Positions 11,215-20,847 of a stretch of 64,000 nucleotides of DNA are shown piece by piece. Source of the DNA: Williamsia limnetica (GTDB taxonomy: Bacteria; Actinomycetota; Actinomycetes; Mycobacteriales; Mycobacteriaceae); NCBI RefSeq assembly GCF_003217475.1, contig NZ_QJSP01000002.1, positions 62,001-126,000 of the forward strand. The letters are read 5' to 3'. Each line of letters opens with the position of its first letter. The stretch's first letter is position 1. A program made the position numbers and the translations under genes. The notes under the pieces are model-generated. The model did not search any database, was not told the DNA's origin, and saw only the letters and a list, made by a program, of their open reading frames with translations.

Positions 11215-12651
11215 ATGTTGGTAGCACTGGGCCTTGCGATGGTGGCCACATTCATGTTCCTGATCATCACCAAACGCGCCACCCCCGTGGTGGCCCTGAT
11301 CTTGGTGCCCGTCGCGTTCGGCCTGTTCGCCGGCGCGGGCATGGGGATCAGCGACATGATCACGGACGGCATCAAGGATCTCGCGCCGACGGCCGCGATG
11401 CTGTTCTTCGCGATCATCTACTTCGGCATCATGATCGACGTCGGACTCTTCGACCCGATCGTGCGCGGCGTCGTCAAAGCCGTCCGCGCCGACCCCGCCA
11501 GACTGGTGGTGGGTACAGCACTGCTGGCGATGATCGTCTCGCTCGACGGTGACGGGTCGACGACGTTCATCATCGTCACGTCGGCGTTGTTGCCGCTGTA
11601 CCTCAAACTCGGTGTCAGCCCCGTGGTCCTGACCGTCACCGCAGGCCTGGCCAACGGCACCCTGAACATCCTGCCCTGGGGCGGCCCGACCGCACGAGCC
11701 GCTGCCGCACTGGGAATCTCGCCGTCCGACGTCTTCATCCCGATGATCCCGTCGCTGGTCGCAGGCCTCGTCATCGTGTTGCTGTTCTCGTACCACCTGG
11801 GCGTCATGGAGCGTCGCCGGATCGGCAAGATCACCATCCGGGAATCGGTCCTGTCCCGTGAGAACGAGGCCGTGCTGGTGGGTACCGGCGGCGGCACCGG
11901 CTCCAACGGAACGGGTGGCTCCGGTCGCAGCGGTGGCACAACCGGCGGCTCGACCGGTGAGAACGCCAGTGGGGGCGGCGATTCGTCCGATGGCGGATTC
12001 GTCGGTAATGCCCTCGACCCCCACCGCACCACCCTGCGGCCCAAGCTGTTCTGGGTCAACGCCGGACTGACGATCGCATTGCTCGCCGTCCTGGGTATGG
12101 ATGTCATCGCCATCCCCGTGCTGTTCATGGTCGCGGCAGCTCTGGCATTGGTCATCAACTTCCCGCACGTCAAAGACCAGCAATCGGCCATCACCCGGCA
12201 TTCGTCGAGCATCGTGTCGGTTGTCGCGATGGTGCTGGCAGCCGCTGTGCTCACCGGGGTGTTCGCCGGTAGCGGCATGGTCGAGGCGATCGCCGAATGG
12301 CTGACGTCGATCCTTCCCGACGCCATGGGACCGCACCTGGCCGTGGTCGCAGGAGTGCTCTCCATCCCGTTCACGTTCCTGATGAGCAATGACGCCTTCT
12401 ACTTCGGGATCCTGCCGGTGCTGTCCGAAACGGCCGCGACCTACGGGATCGCACCGGTAGAGATGGCACGGGCCTCGATCACCGGACAGACCGTGCACAT
12501 GCAGAGTCCGCTGGTGCCCGCGATCCTGCTGCTGGTCTCGCTGGCAGGTGTATCACTGGCCGACCATCACAAGAAGGTGCTGTGGCGGGCCGTGGTGGTC
12601 TCCCTCGCCATGCTGGTCGTCGGAGTCCTCGTCGGCTCCATCCCGTTCTGA
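11215..12651 (+). CDS. CitMHS family citrate-metal:proton symporter
   Basis: A 478-residue membrane protein with about 12 helices that should import citrate complexed with a divalent metal ion, driven by protons. Family features are VSLDGDGSTTFIIVTSALLP near residue 106, ANGTLNILPWGGPTARAA near 145, and FLMSNDAFYFGILPVL near 394. The central cytoplasmic loop (about 220-265) carries a long Gly/Ser/Thr-rich low-complexity insert. It is followed by a CitA/CitB-type sensor and regulator, the usual partner system for citrate uptake, so citrate probably induces it. A 12-bp stem hairpin separates the transporter from the kinase. Confidence 0.92.
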   Translation: MLVALGLAMVATFMFLIITKRATPVVALILVPVAFGLFAGAGMGISDMITDGIKDLAPTAAMLFFAIIYFGIMIDVGLFDPIVRGVVKAVRADPARLVVGTALLAMIVSLDGDGSTTFIIVTSALLPLYLKLGVSPVVLTVTAGLANGTLNILPWGGPTARAAAALGISPSDVFIPMIPSLVAGLVIVLLFSYHLGVMERRRIGKITIRESVLSRENEAVLVGTGGGTGSNGTGGSGRSGGTTGGSTGENASGGGDSSDGGFVGNALDPHRTTLRPKLFWVNAGLTIALLAVLGMDVIAIPVLFMVAAALALVINFPHVKDQQSAITRHSSSIVSVVAMVLAAAVLTGVFAGSGMVEAIAEWLTSILPDAMGPHLAVVAGVLSIPFTFLMSNDAFYFGILPVLSETAATYGIAPVEMARASITGQTVHMQSPLVPAILLLVSLAGVSLADHHKKVLWRAVVVSLAMLVVGVLVGSIPF

Positions 12652-12670
12652 CCCGCTCGCATTCCTCACA

Positions 12671-12702
12671 CGTAGGCACCCGTCTCATGGCGGGTGCCTA
12701 CG
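12671..12702 (+). terminator. Hairpin between citrate transporter and sensor kinase
   Basis: CGTAGGCACCCG (12671-12682) and CGGGTGCCTACG (12691-12702) make a perfect 12-bp stem with an 8-base loop, but without a long T tract. It may reduce read-through from the transporter into the kinase gene. A TACGCT -10-like box (12699-12704) overlaps its right arm, 6 bp before the kinase ATG. Confidence 0.55.
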
Positions 12703-12710
12703 CTGTTGTG

Positions 12711-14378
12711 ATGCGGCTGCGTAACCAGGTCTTGCTCTTGCAGGTGGTGGTGATCGCGGTCAGTCTCGCTGCCGGCTTCGGGGTGGTGATCTCTACGAGC
12801 GACGACCGGCTCCGCGACGAATACGGGCAGCGAGCTCTCGCGATCGCACGGACTGTCGCCACCGACACCGACGTCCGCGAGGCTGTGGCGAGTTCGGGTG
12901 GGACAGCGCTCGATCCTGCCGAGCTGGTTGCACGTCCACTGCAGGCCGAAGCCCTCGCCGTGGCGACGCGTACCGACGCGCTGTTCGTGGTGATCGCCAA
13001 CGATCAGGGCATCCGGCTGGCGCACCCCGACCCCGCGGAGCTGGCCCAGCCGCTGAGCACCGACCCCAGCCGTGCGCTCGCCGGACAGGAAGACCTGGCC
13101 ACCGACCGCGGAACGCTCGGACAGTCGGTGCGGGCAAAGGTGCCGATCTACGCACCCGGCGGAACCGAGGTGGTGGGCCTGGTGAGCGTCGGCATCTCCA
13201 CCGAAGAAATAGCCGACGACCTGCGCGGCGACATAGGCACGCTGGTCCTGATCGCGTTGTCCGCTCTGTCGATCGGAGTGGTCGGATCGGCTCTGCTCGC
13301 CCGCCGCTGGCGCCGGCTGACACTGGGTCTGGAACCCGACCAACTGGCCGAATTGGTCCGTGAGCAGGAGGCGGTACTGCACTCGATGGGCGAGGGGGTG
13401 GTAGCGATCGACCCGAGCGGCGTGGTGCGCGTCATCAACGACAAAGCCAGACTGTTGCTCGGCGTCGCAGCGCCGACCGGCAGCGCGATCGACGCCATCG
13501 GGCTCACACCCCGCGTGCTCGAGGTGGCCCGCACCCCGGTGGACATCCCGCGCTCGGCCACGGTCGCGGATCGGGTGGTGCTGGTGAGCTCACATCGCGT
13601 GGTGCGCGACGGAAAGGATCTCGGCATGGTTCTCTCGGTGGTCGACCGCACCGATGTGGAAGACCTGACCCGCCAGGTGGATTCGATCCGGTCGATGACC
13701 GACGCCTTGCGGGCGCAACGCCACGAGTCCGCGAATCGGATGCACGTCGTGGCAGGACTTCTTCGGCAGGGCAACGCCGCCGCCGGCCTCGACTATCTGG
13801 ACGAGGTGATGGGCACCGGTCCGTACGGCACCGAACTGCCCGGCCTGGAAAACCTCACCGAACCCCACCTGCGAGCTTTTCTCGAGGCCAAGGCCGCCGC
13901 GGCCAGGGAACGGGGCGTCACACTCACCCTCGGCGACCAGACCTTCCTCGACGGCACCCTGCGCGACCCCGTCGTCGTGACCACCGCCGTCGGTAACCTC
14001 ATCGACAATTCGATAGAGGCGGCCTCCGGCCGGGCAATCGACGCAGCCTCCGGCCGGGCCATCGAGGCGGTGGTAGAAGTCGAACTGATCGCCGACGAGG
14101 CCACCCTCCTGGTCACCGTCGCAGACTCCGGGCCGGGCATCGGCTTCGCAGATCCCGACTCGGTCTTCGTCGAAGGCGTCACCACCCACGACGACCCGGC
14201 TGTCCCCGGCGGCCGGGGCATGGGGCTGGCACTGGCCCGGCAATTGGCCCGCCGCACCGGTGGCGATCTGATCGTCGGCGACCCCGGAGGCGAGGGCGCA
14301 GCGACGGACAACACCCTCGGCGGTGCCGTTTTCGTGGCGCGGCTGCCCGGCATCGTCGCACCGGCAGGTCCGGCATGA
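12711..14378 (+). CDS. Sensor histidine kinase, CitA/DcuS type
   Basis: A 555-residue membrane sensor for C4-dicarboxylates or citrate. Helix 1 (about 5-27) and helix 2 (about 172-192) enclose a periplasmic PAS-like domain. A cytoplasmic PAS domain follows (LHSMGEGVVAIDPSGVVRVI), then the phospho-acceptor region ALRAQRHESANRMHVVAGLL and the ATP-binding domain with NLIDNSIEA, DSGPGIG and GRGMGLAL. A 24-bp tandem duplication (14013-14036 and 14037-14060) repeats IEAASGRA/IDAASGRA just after the N box. I chose ATG 12711 because homologues begin MRLRxQ and a TANNNT box sits 6 bp upstream; in-frame starts up to 12582 would run through the hairpin. It overlaps the regulator gene by 4 bp. Confidence 0.9.
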   Translation: MRLRNQVLLLQVVVIAVSLAAGFGVVISTSDDRLRDEYGQRALAIARTVATDTDVREAVASSGGTALDPAELVARPLQAEALAVATRTDALFVVIANDQGIRLAHPDPAELAQPLSTDPSRALAGQEDLATDRGTLGQSVRAKVPIYAPGGTEVVGLVSVGISTEEIADDLRGDIGTLVLIALSALSIGVVGSALLARRWRRLTLGLEPDQLAELVREQEAVLHSMGEGVVAIDPSGVVRVINDKARLLLGVAAPTGSAIDAIGLTPRVLEVARTPVDIPRSATVADRVVLVSSHRVVRDGKDLGMVLSVVDRTDVEDLTRQVDSIRSMTDALRAQRHESANRMHVVAGLLRQGNAAAGLDYLDEVMGTGPYGTELPGLENLTEPHLRAFLEAKAAAARERGVTLTLGDQTFLDGTLRDPVVVTTAVGNLIDNSIEAASGRAIDAASGRAIEAVVEVELIADEATLLVTVADSGPGIGFADPDSVFVEGVTTHDDPAVPGGRGMGLALARQLARRTGGDLIVGDPGGEGAATDNTLGGAVFVARLPGIVAPAGPA

Positions 14379-15040
14379 CCGGGGACGATTTCGGCGTCCT
14401 GATCGTCGACGACGACTTCCGGGTCGCCGGCCTGCACGCATCGATCGTGAACGCGGTATCGGGGTTCTCCGTTCTTGCGCAGGCAGGCACCCGTGAGGCG
14501 GCGGTCACCGCCCTGGCCGACCATCCCGAGATCGCCCTCGCCCTGATCGACGTCCACCTGCCCGATGGCCCCGGGCTCGACCTTCTCCCCAGGCTCAACT
14601 GCGATGCCTTCGTGATCAGCGCCGAGACCGACAGCGCGGCAGTCCGTAGAGCCCTGCGCGGTGGTGCGCTGACGTACCTGATCAAACCGTTCGAGAACAC
14701 GGAGCTGGCGCGCAGGCTCTCGGCGTACGCGCAATACCGCCGCATCCTGGCCACAGCCACCACGGAACAGAGCGCCGTCGACGCCGCGCTCGGCGCACTG
14801 AGAACCGGACGCGCGCTCAAGGAAGCCGCGGACACCGGGTCTCAGACGGAAGAACTCATCCTGAAAGCGTTCGAGGGATCCGAGCACGTCATGTTCGCCG
14901 ACGAGGTCTCGGCCGTTGTCGGGATCTCGCCGCCGACTGCCCGCAGGCATCTGGCGAATCTGGTGTCGTCGGGAAAACTGACCATGCGGCTTCGCTACGG
15001 CGCGACCGGACGACCCAAACAGGAGTACCGGCTTCCCTGA
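14375..15040 (+). CDS. Response regulator, CitB/DcuR type
   Basis: A 221-residue partner of the preceding kinase. The receiver domain spans about residues 1-120 with acidic DDD near residue 12, the phosphorylatable Asp in ALIDVHLPDGPGLDLL, and Lys in TYLIKPFENTEL. The C-terminal part has a helix-turn-helix of the CitB type (ADEVSAVVGISPPTARRHLA). The ATG at 14375 overlaps the kinase stop (ATGA), so the two are translationally coupled. It probably activates the citrate transporter gene upstream. Confidence 0.92.
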   Translation: MTGDDFGVLIVDDDFRVAGLHASIVNAVSGFSVLAQAGTREAAVTALADHPEIALALIDVHLPDGPGLDLLPRLNCDAFVISAETDSAAVRRALRGGALTYLIKPFENTELARRLSAYAQYRRILATATTEQSAVDAALGALRTGRALKEAADTGSQTEELILKAFEGSEHVMFADEVSAVVGISPPTARRHLANLVSSGKLTMRLRYGATGRPKQEYRLP

Positions 15041-15080
15041 GCGCCCGGGTAGATTGCCCTGAGGTCAATCGGCGGTACAG

Positions 15081-16640
15081 GTGGGGGAGTGGATGAGGTT
15101 TCCGGGTCAGGAGTCGGACTTCGGTTCGGTGTTGCTCGGTTCGGCCAACGACCCCGTCCGGCGCCAGCGGATCCGGATCCAGTTGCTGATCACGGTGTCG
15201 CTGCTCACGGCCAACGCGATCGGCGCGGGCATGGCGATCTTGCTGGTGGTCGTCGGGATCCCCGAGCCCAGCGTGCTCGAAGCCCAATTCTGGTGGGTCA
15301 ACTTCATCGTGGTCCCGGTGTACGTGGGGATCGCATTCTGTTTCGGCTGGGTGGTCGGGACGACAAGGGTCCTCCGGAAGCTGCGCTGGGCGCTGCGCGA
15401 TGAACGCCCCAGCCCGAAACAGGCTCGCGACGCGCTACGTGCGCCGTGGACGCTGACCCGTATGCAACTGGGGTTGTGGCTGGTCGCCGACGTGCTGTTC
15501 ACGCTCTGCTACGGCATCCAGGACCCGGGGTTGATCCCCAAGATCGTGCTGGTGATCGGGCTCTCCGGTGCAGTCGTCTGCGCCATCTCGTACCTGCTGA
15601 CGGAGTTCTCGCTGCGACCCGTCGCCGCGCAGGCGCTCGAGACCGGCATCACGCGGCGCAGCAGATTGCGTACCCGGGGCATGCTCAGCTGGGTGCTGGG
15701 GTCGGGCATCCCGATCGTCGGGATGATGCTGGTGGTCCTGTTCGCCGTCTTCCGCGACGACACCACCAAGACCGACGTCTTCATCGCGATCATGGTGCTG
15801 GGCGCCACCGCGTTGTTCACGGGTCTGCTGCTGAACTACCTGAGCATCGACGCGATCAAGGCTCCGGTCGGGTCCGTCCGGCAGGCCATGACCAGGGTCG
15901 AGGGCGGGGACACCGACGTGAGGGTCGTCGTCTACGACGGCACCGAGATCGGTGATCTGCAACGCGGATTCAACCTCATGGTCGGAGGTCTCGGTGAACG
16001 CGAACGAATGCGTGACCTCTTCGGCAGGCACGTCGGTCGTGAGGTCGCCGAGGCCGCGCTGGCGCAGAATCCCGAACTCGGTGGCGCCGAGCGCGTGGTC
16101 GCGGTGGTCTTCATCGACGTCATCGGATCCACCACCCTCGCGGCCAGTCGCCCCCCGAACGAGGTGGTGGATCTGCTCAACCGGTTCTTCGCGGTGGTGG
16201 TCACCGCTGTCGAGCGGCATCACGGTCTGGTCAACAAGTTCGAAGGCGACGCGGTGCTCGCGGTGTTCGGGGCGCCTCTCGAATTGGACGACACCGCAAC
16301 AGAGGCGCTGGCCGCCGCCCGGGAGATCTCGATCGACCTGGCCGCCGACGTACCCGAACTGGCTGCGGGAATCGGTGTTTCGCACGGACCCGTCGTCGCG
16401 GGCAATGTGGGCGCCATCCAGCGTTTCGAGTACACCGTCATCGGCGATGCCGTGAACGAGGCGGCACGGCTCAGCGAATTGGCGAAGAAAGACCCGACCC
16501 GCCCGCTGGCATCGGGGCGTGCGGTCACGGCAGCCACCACAGCGGAAGCGGCGCACTGGGACTGGCAGGAGAAGACCGAACTTCGCGGCCGCTCAGAGGT
16601 GACCGAAGTGCACGCGGCGAAACACCCGCCGACGGTTTAG
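15081..16640 (+). CDS. Membrane-bound class III adenylate/guanylate cyclase with HAMP domain (Rv1318c-type)
   Basis: About 519 residues. Six predicted membrane helices fill the first 255 residues, followed by a HAMP linker (LSIDAIKAPVGSVRQAMTRV...GDLQRGFN) and a class III catalytic domain. Catalytic-domain motifs are VFIDVIGSTTLA (metal-binding Asp), NKFEGDAVLAVFG (second Asp) and YTVIGDAVNEAARL (transition-state region). The layout matches the Rv1318c-Rv1320c cyclases. It makes cAMP, or less likely cGMP, in response to an unknown membrane signal. The start may be GTG 15081 or ATG 15093. Its stop codon overlaps that of the convergent antiporter gene. Confidence 0.88.
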   Translation: MGEWMRFPGQESDFGSVLLGSANDPVRRQRIRIQLLITVSLLTANAIGAGMAILLVVVGIPEPSVLEAQFWWVNFIVVPVYVGIAFCFGWVVGTTRVLRKLRWALRDERPSPKQARDALRAPWTLTRMQLGLWLVADVLFTLCYGIQDPGLIPKIVLVIGLSGAVVCAISYLLTEFSLRPVAAQALETGITRRSRLRTRGMLSWVLGSGIPIVGMMLVVLFAVFRDDTTKTDVFIAIMVLGATALFTGLLLNYLSIDAIKAPVGSVRQAMTRVEGGDTDVRVVVYDGTEIGDLQRGFNLMVGGLGERERMRDLFGRHVGREVAEAALAQNPELGGAERVVAVVFIDVIGSTTLAASRPPNEVVDLLNRFFAVVVTAVERHHGLVNKFEGDAVLAVFGAPLELDDTATEALAAAREISIDLAADVPELAAGIGVSHGPVVAGNVGAIQRFEYTVIGDAVNEAARLSELAKKDPTRPLASGRAVTAATTAEAAHWDWQEKTELRGRSEVTEVHAAKHPPTV

Positions 16641-18232
16641 AGCCGCTTGCGGCTGTCGCCGAGGCCTTCTGCAAGGTCGAGTTGCCGTAAGGCGCTACGC
16701 AGCACCTCGTCGTCGATGCGTCCGCGGTCCCGCTCGTCGATGAACACCTCGCGCTGAATCTGGATCAGCTCGTTGCGAATCCGGTTGTACGCCTCGGTCG
16801 GACTCTCACCGAGTTCGTCGGAATCGCGGCCGAGCCCCTCCCAGGCCAGATTCTTTCTCGTCCGGATCCAGTGGCGCAGGATGTCGACCTGCTCGCTGCG
16901 AGCGTCGTCGTCGGGGATTTCGGCCGCGATCTCATCGAGCCGCGTGATGGCCACCCGTCCGGCGCGGTCCTGGGCCCTGGCCAGGGCCACCAGATCGGCC
17001 TGACGGTCATCTCCCTGGACGTTCAGCCATCGGATGATCAGCGGCAGTGTCGTGCCCTGTAGCAACAGTGAGCCGACCACGACCACAAAAGTGAGGAACA
17101 GGATCGCGTCGCGGGCCGGAAACTCCGAACCATCGTCGATGGTCAGCGGAATGGCAAAGGCCGCAGCCAAACTCACCACCCCTCGCATACCGGCCCAGGA
17201 CACCACGAAGACAGCGCCTGCCGACGGTTTGACCTCTCGGTTGCGAATCCGCGGGAACAGCCGGGCACCGTACGTCGCCGTGAACACCCAGACGATCCTG
17301 ATCAGCACGGTGGCCAGGAAGACCGCCCCTGCGGCCCAGCAGATGCCGCTGACCGACCGCCCGTCCAGTCCCTCGATGACCCGCGGCAGTTGTAGTCCGA
17401 TGAGCAGGAACACAAACGACTCGAGGATCGCGTCGATCGACTTCCATACGGCGTTGTCCTGCAACCGGGTCGCATAGCCTTCGCGGACCGATCGCTGGCC
17501 CAGGTACAGGCCGGCAACCACGACGGCGATCACTCCGGACGCATGGATTTCCTCGGCGACGAAATAGATGACGAATGGGGCCAGGATCCCCAGCGCCGTC
17601 TCCATCGGGGGGTCGTCGAGGAAGTGACGGGCGAACGCCACGGCGATACCGGCAGCCAGGCCGATGACCACACCACCGACCGCGGCTTCGGTGAACGCCA
17701 GGATGCCGTCCCACACCGTGGTGGTGGCGCCGATGGCGGCAGCGAGCGCGAGTCGGTAGGCGGTCAGCGCGGTTGCATCGTTGAGCAGGCTCTCACCGCC
17801 GAGCAGGGTCATCACGCGCCGCGGCAGTCCGAGCCGACGCCCGACGGCCTGCGCCGACACCGCGTCCGGCGGCGCGACGATGGCGCCGAGGACGAACGCG
17901 GCAGCCCAGGGTAGGTCGGGGACCGTGTAATAGGCGACCACCCCCACGCCCGCGGCGGTCGCGAGCGGCAGTCCGACGGCGAGCAGCCCCACCGCGCGGA
18001 TGTTCTTCCGGAGAGCAACATAGGAGCTGTCCTGTGCTGCGGAGTAGAGCAGCGGCGGGAGGATCGCGAACAGGACGAGCTCGGGTTCGAGGGTGAACTC
18101 GGGCAGTCCTGGAATCCAGCCGACACCGAGTCCCACCACGACCAGAACCAACGGTCCGGACAATCCGTACCGGCGACACAGCGCGGAGACGATCACGGCG
18201 ACCACGGCGACGATGAGCAGCCCTTCGTTCAC
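16637..18232 (-). CDS. Na+/H+ antiporter, CPA1 (NhaP-like) family
   Basis: A 531-residue membrane exchanger for sodium and pH homeostasis. About 12 helices precede a cytoplasmic tail of some 120 mainly charged residues. The family motifs FAILPPLLY, GAIVAPPDAVSA and GGESLLNDATAL are present, the last two carrying the conserved transport acids. The start is GTG at 18232. It diverges from the small UBP zinc-finger gene; in some actinobacteria I recall the two being adjacent or fused, so the zinc finger may serve the antiporter. Confidence 0.92.
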   Translation of the reverse strand: MNEGLLIVAVVAVIVSALCRRYGLSGPLVLVVVGLGVGWIPGLPEFTLEPELVLFAILPPLLYSAAQDSSYVALRKNIRAVGLLAVGLPLATAAGVGVVAYYTVPDLPWAAAFVLGAIVAPPDAVSAQAVGRRLGLPRRVMTLLGGESLLNDATALTAYRLALAAAIGATTTVWDGILAFTEAAVGGVVIGLAAGIAVAFARHFLDDPPMETALGILAPFVIYFVAEEIHASGVIAVVVAGLYLGQRSVREGYATRLQDNAVWKSIDAILESFVFLLIGLQLPRVIEGLDGRSVSGICWAAGAVFLATVLIRIVWVFTATYGARLFPRIRNREVKPSAGAVFVVSWAGMRGVVSLAAAFAIPLTIDDGSEFPARDAILFLTFVVVVGSLLLQGTTLPLIIRWLNVQGDDRQADLVALARAQDRAGRVAITRLDEIAAEIPDDDARSEQVDILRHWIRTRKNLAWEGLGRDSDELGESPTEAYNRIRNELIQIQREVFIDERDRGRIDDEVLRSALRQLDLAEGLGDSRKRL

Positions 18233-18394
18233 CCGCGAATTCCTCCCTCAGCTGACTTCTGGCCGAACCAGGCAAAGATACGGGAGAATTGCCGAAGACG
18301 AAGCCGGCGGAAAGAGCTCATAGAGACCACTGCCAAACTCCAGAGGCGGAGCTCGACCAGATTGGACTGTATGCGACTGCCACGAAGATCGGTG

Positions 18395-18709
18395 ATGCAC
18401 CGAAACATCAAGGCCTCTGATGTGAAGCCGGACGACGACTTGTGCGTCGAATTGCGCGACGCGGCGAACTCGCCCGTCGAAAATCCCGCGGCGAACGACG
18501 TCGAAGTGTGTCAGGACTGTGCCGCCGAGGGTGTCGACCACTGGGCACATTTGCGACGATGCCTCGCCTGCGGGCATGTGGCGTGCTGCGATTCGAGTCC
18601 GCGCAAGCATGCGACCGTCCACTTCAAGTCGACCGGACACGCCGTGATGCAGTCGGCAGAGCCTGGTGAGACCTGGCGTTGGTGTTACGTGCACGCGCGA
18701 ATGGACTGA
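18395..18709 (+). CDS. UBP-type zinc finger protein
   Basis: A roughly 104-residue protein that is mostly one zinc finger of the type found in eukaryotic ubiquitin hydrolases. Ligands are visible as CQDC, CLACGHVAC, KHATVH and TGH, followed by WRWCYVH. No bacterial target is established; mycobacteria-like organisms have Pup rather than ubiquitin. The start is uncertain (ATG 18395, GTG 18392 or ATG 18371), with no clear ribosome site. It diverges from the Na+/H+ antiporter gene, which suggests a functional link. Confidence 0.8.
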   Translation: MHRNIKASDVKPDDDLCVELRDAANSPVENPAANDVEVCQDCAAEGVDHWAHLRRCLACGHVACCDSSPRKHATVHFKSTGHAVMQSAEPGETWRWCYVHARMD

Positions 18710-18804
18710 TCTGCCCCGTCATATGTCCAGAACACGGTGCCCGAAACCCGGTGCCCGATCCCGCCACGAGGGTCTACCCGTACAAAAGCCGTCTGGTTTG
18801 CCGC

Positions 18805-18810
18805 TAGCCT
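18805..18810 (+). promoter_or_regulatory. Leaderless-type -10 box of purT
   Basis: TAGCCT is separated by exactly 7 bp from the GTG start at 18818. No ribosome site precedes the GTG. Confidence 0.5.
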
Positions 18811-18817
18811 TACCAAG

Positions 18818-20344
18818 GTGACTACGAATACCTCGGGGAGCGGCGTTGTCATCAACGCGGTGCCCGACCGTATCGGCACCCCACTGACCCCGGGCGCCAC
18901 CAAGGTGATGCTGCTCGGCGCCGGAGAGCTCGGCAAGGAAGTGGTGATCGCCTTCCAACGCTTGGGCGTCGAGGTGATCGCCGTCGACCGATACCCCGAT
19001 GCTCCCGGCCATCAGGTCGCCCATCGTTCGCATGTGGTGGACATGACCGACCCCGTGGCGCTGCGTGCGGTGATCGAGGCCGAGCAGCCCGACTACGTGG
19101 TCCCGGAGATCGAGGCGATCGCCACCGAGGTGCTCGTCGACATCCACGAGGAGGGCTTCACCGAGGTCATCCCGACCGCCCGTGCGACTGCGCTGACGAT
19201 GAATCGCGAGGGTATCCGCCGGCTCGCGGACGAACGACTTGGCCTGCCGACGTCGCCGTACGCGTTCGCGGACTCGGCTGACGAGATCCGCGCGGCCACA
19301 GCCCGTGTCGGGTATCCGTGCGTGATCAAGCCTGTGATGTCGTCATCGGGCAAGGGCCAGAGCGTGGTCCGCGGTCCGGACGAGATCGACGCCGCCTGGG
19401 ATCACGCGGTCGCAGGTGGACGCGTCAAAGGAGGCCGGGTGATCGTCGAGGGTTTCGTCGACTTCGACTACGAGATCACCTTGCTCACCGTGCGGGCGGT
19501 CGACCCGGCGACCGGGCGCCTGTCCACCTATTTCTGTGCACCCATCGGGCATCGCCAACAGCAAGGCGACTACATCGAATCGTGGCAACCGCAGCCGATG
19601 AGTGAGGTCGCGCTCGGCGGTGCGACCTCGGTGGCCGCGCGTATCGCGGCGGCTCTCGGTGACGGTCACCTCGGTGGCCGGGGCATCTTCGGGGTCGAGA
19701 TGTTCGTGAAAGAAGACGATGTCTATTTCTCGGAGGTCAGCCCCAGGCCGCACGACACCGGGCTCGTGACGCTTGGTACCCAACGTCTTTCGGAGTTCGA
19801 GATGCATGCCCGGGCGATCCTCGGCCTCCCCGTCGACGTCACGCTCGCCTCGCCCGGGGCCTCCGCGGTGATCTACGGCGGACTCGACGAGCCGGCGATC
19901 GCCTTCGAGAATGTCGCTGCGGCGCTGGCCATCCCGGAGACCGATATCAGGCTGTTCGGCAAGCCCGAGAGTTTCGCGCGCCGCCGCATGGGCGTGGTCA
20001 TCGCGACCGCCGACGACGTCGGCACCGCCCGGCAACGCGCCGGCGACGCCGCTCGCCTGGTTCGCCCCATCAGCACCTCGCCGCAGGCCGACACCGCTGC
20101 GGTGGCGACGGCGAGCCGAGCGCCCGCACCGAAGCCGGATGCTGGGCACGATGACCTGGCGCAGACCCGCATGACCCGCAGGCCCCCGCCCGCTGGGCCG
20201 CCCCCGCCTGTACGACAGACCCCGCCTGCCGGGCCGCCCCCGCCTGCCGGGCCGCCCCCGGCTGCAGGGCGGCCACCTCAGCAGGGGCCGCGTCCGGATG
20301 CCCGGCTCCAGAAGCCGGTCCGTTCTGGCGAAGATCCCCGGTAG
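18818..20344 (+). CDS. purT: Formate-dependent phosphoribosylglycinamide formyltransferase PurT with a proline-rich tail
   Basis: PurT makes formyl-GAR from GAR, formate and ATP, an alternative to folate-dependent PurN. The ATP-grasp enzyme fills about residues 1-405: [41 protein letters not shown] and [12 protein letters not shown]. The family is normally about 400 residues, but this protein has 508. The extra 100 residues form an Ala/Pro tail with repeated AGPPPP blocks, encoded by near-identical GC-rich repeats around 20180-20280. The GTG at 18818 is preferred over an upstream in-frame ATG because of the -10 box and the family start. PurT, rhodanese and metZ are neighbours in M. tuberculosis; here other genes lie between. 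Confidence 0.93.
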   Translation: MTTNTSGSGVVINAVPDRIGTPLTPGATKVMLLGAGELGKEVVIAFQRLGVEVIAVDRYPDAPGHQVAHRSHVVDMTDPVALRAVIEAEQPDYVVPEIEAIATEVLVDIHEEGFTEVIPTARATALTMNREGIRRLADERLGLPTSPYAFADSADEIRAATARVGYPCVIKPVMSSSGKGQSVVRGPDEIDAAWDHAVAGGRVKGGRVIVEGFVDFDYEITLLTVRAVDPATGRLSTYFCAPIGHRQQQGDYIESWQPQPMSEVALGGATSVAARIAAALGDGHLGGRGIFGVEMFVKEDDVYFSEVSPRPHDTGLVTLGTQRLSEFEMHARAILGLPVDVTLASPGASAVIYGGLDEPAIAFENVAAALAIPETDIRLFGKPESFARRRMGVVIATADDVGTARQRAGDAARLVRPISTSPQADTAAVATASRAPAPKPDAGHDDLAQTRMTRRPPPAGPPPPVRQTPPAGPPPPAGPPPAAGRPPQQGPRPDARLQKPVRSGEDPR

Positions 20345-20349
20345 CGCGG

Positions 20350-20829
20350 ATGTCTTTTGCCGGCGAGATAGTCGTCGCCGTGGTGATCTTCATCGGTCTC
20401 TGCGGAGTGGTGTTGCCCGTATTGCCGGGTTTGATCCTCATCTTGGCGGCAATCGGGGTGTGGGCGTTCGTGGTGGGCGGGTGGGCGTGGCTGGTGTTCG
20501 CCGTCGCCGCCGGTTTTCTGGGTGTAGCGGCGCTGGTCAAATATCTCGTCGCCAACAAGTCGATGAAGAACTCGGGTGTCCCGGGACGCACGGTGATCGC
20601 CGGTGGTCTGCTCGGGATCGTCGGTTTCTTCGTGATCCCGGTCGTCGGACTGATCATCGGGTTCGTGCTGGGTGCGTTTCTTGCCGAGTGGTATCGGAAC
20701 AAGAGCATCGAAGCCGGTTGGCGTGGCGCGGTTGCCGCCACCAAGGCCGCGGGCATCGCGATGATCATCGAGCTCGCGGGCGCCTTGTTTGCGGCGTCGA
20801 TCTGGCTGGGCGCGGCGTTCGTCTACTAG
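20350..20829 (+). CDS. DUF456 family membrane protein
   Basis: A 159-residue protein with four or five hydrophobic helices and the glycine-rich segment GLCGVVLPVLPGLILILAA near residue 15, typical of DUF456. A second glycine-rich membrane stretch contains GFFVIPVVGLIIGFVLGAF. No biochemical role is known. It lies 5 bp after purT, so it is probably co-transcribed, and ends in a strong nested hairpin. Confidence 0.85.
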   Translation: MSFAGEIVVAVVIFIGLCGVVLPVLPGLILILAAIGVWAFVVGGWAWLVFAVAAGFLGVAALVKYLVANKSMKNSGVPGRTVIAGGLLGIVGFFVIPVVGLIIGFVLGAFLAEWYRNKSIEAGWRGAVAATKAAGIAMIIELAGALFAASIWLGAAFVY

Positions 20830-20847
20830 CCCTCGACCATGCCGAGC

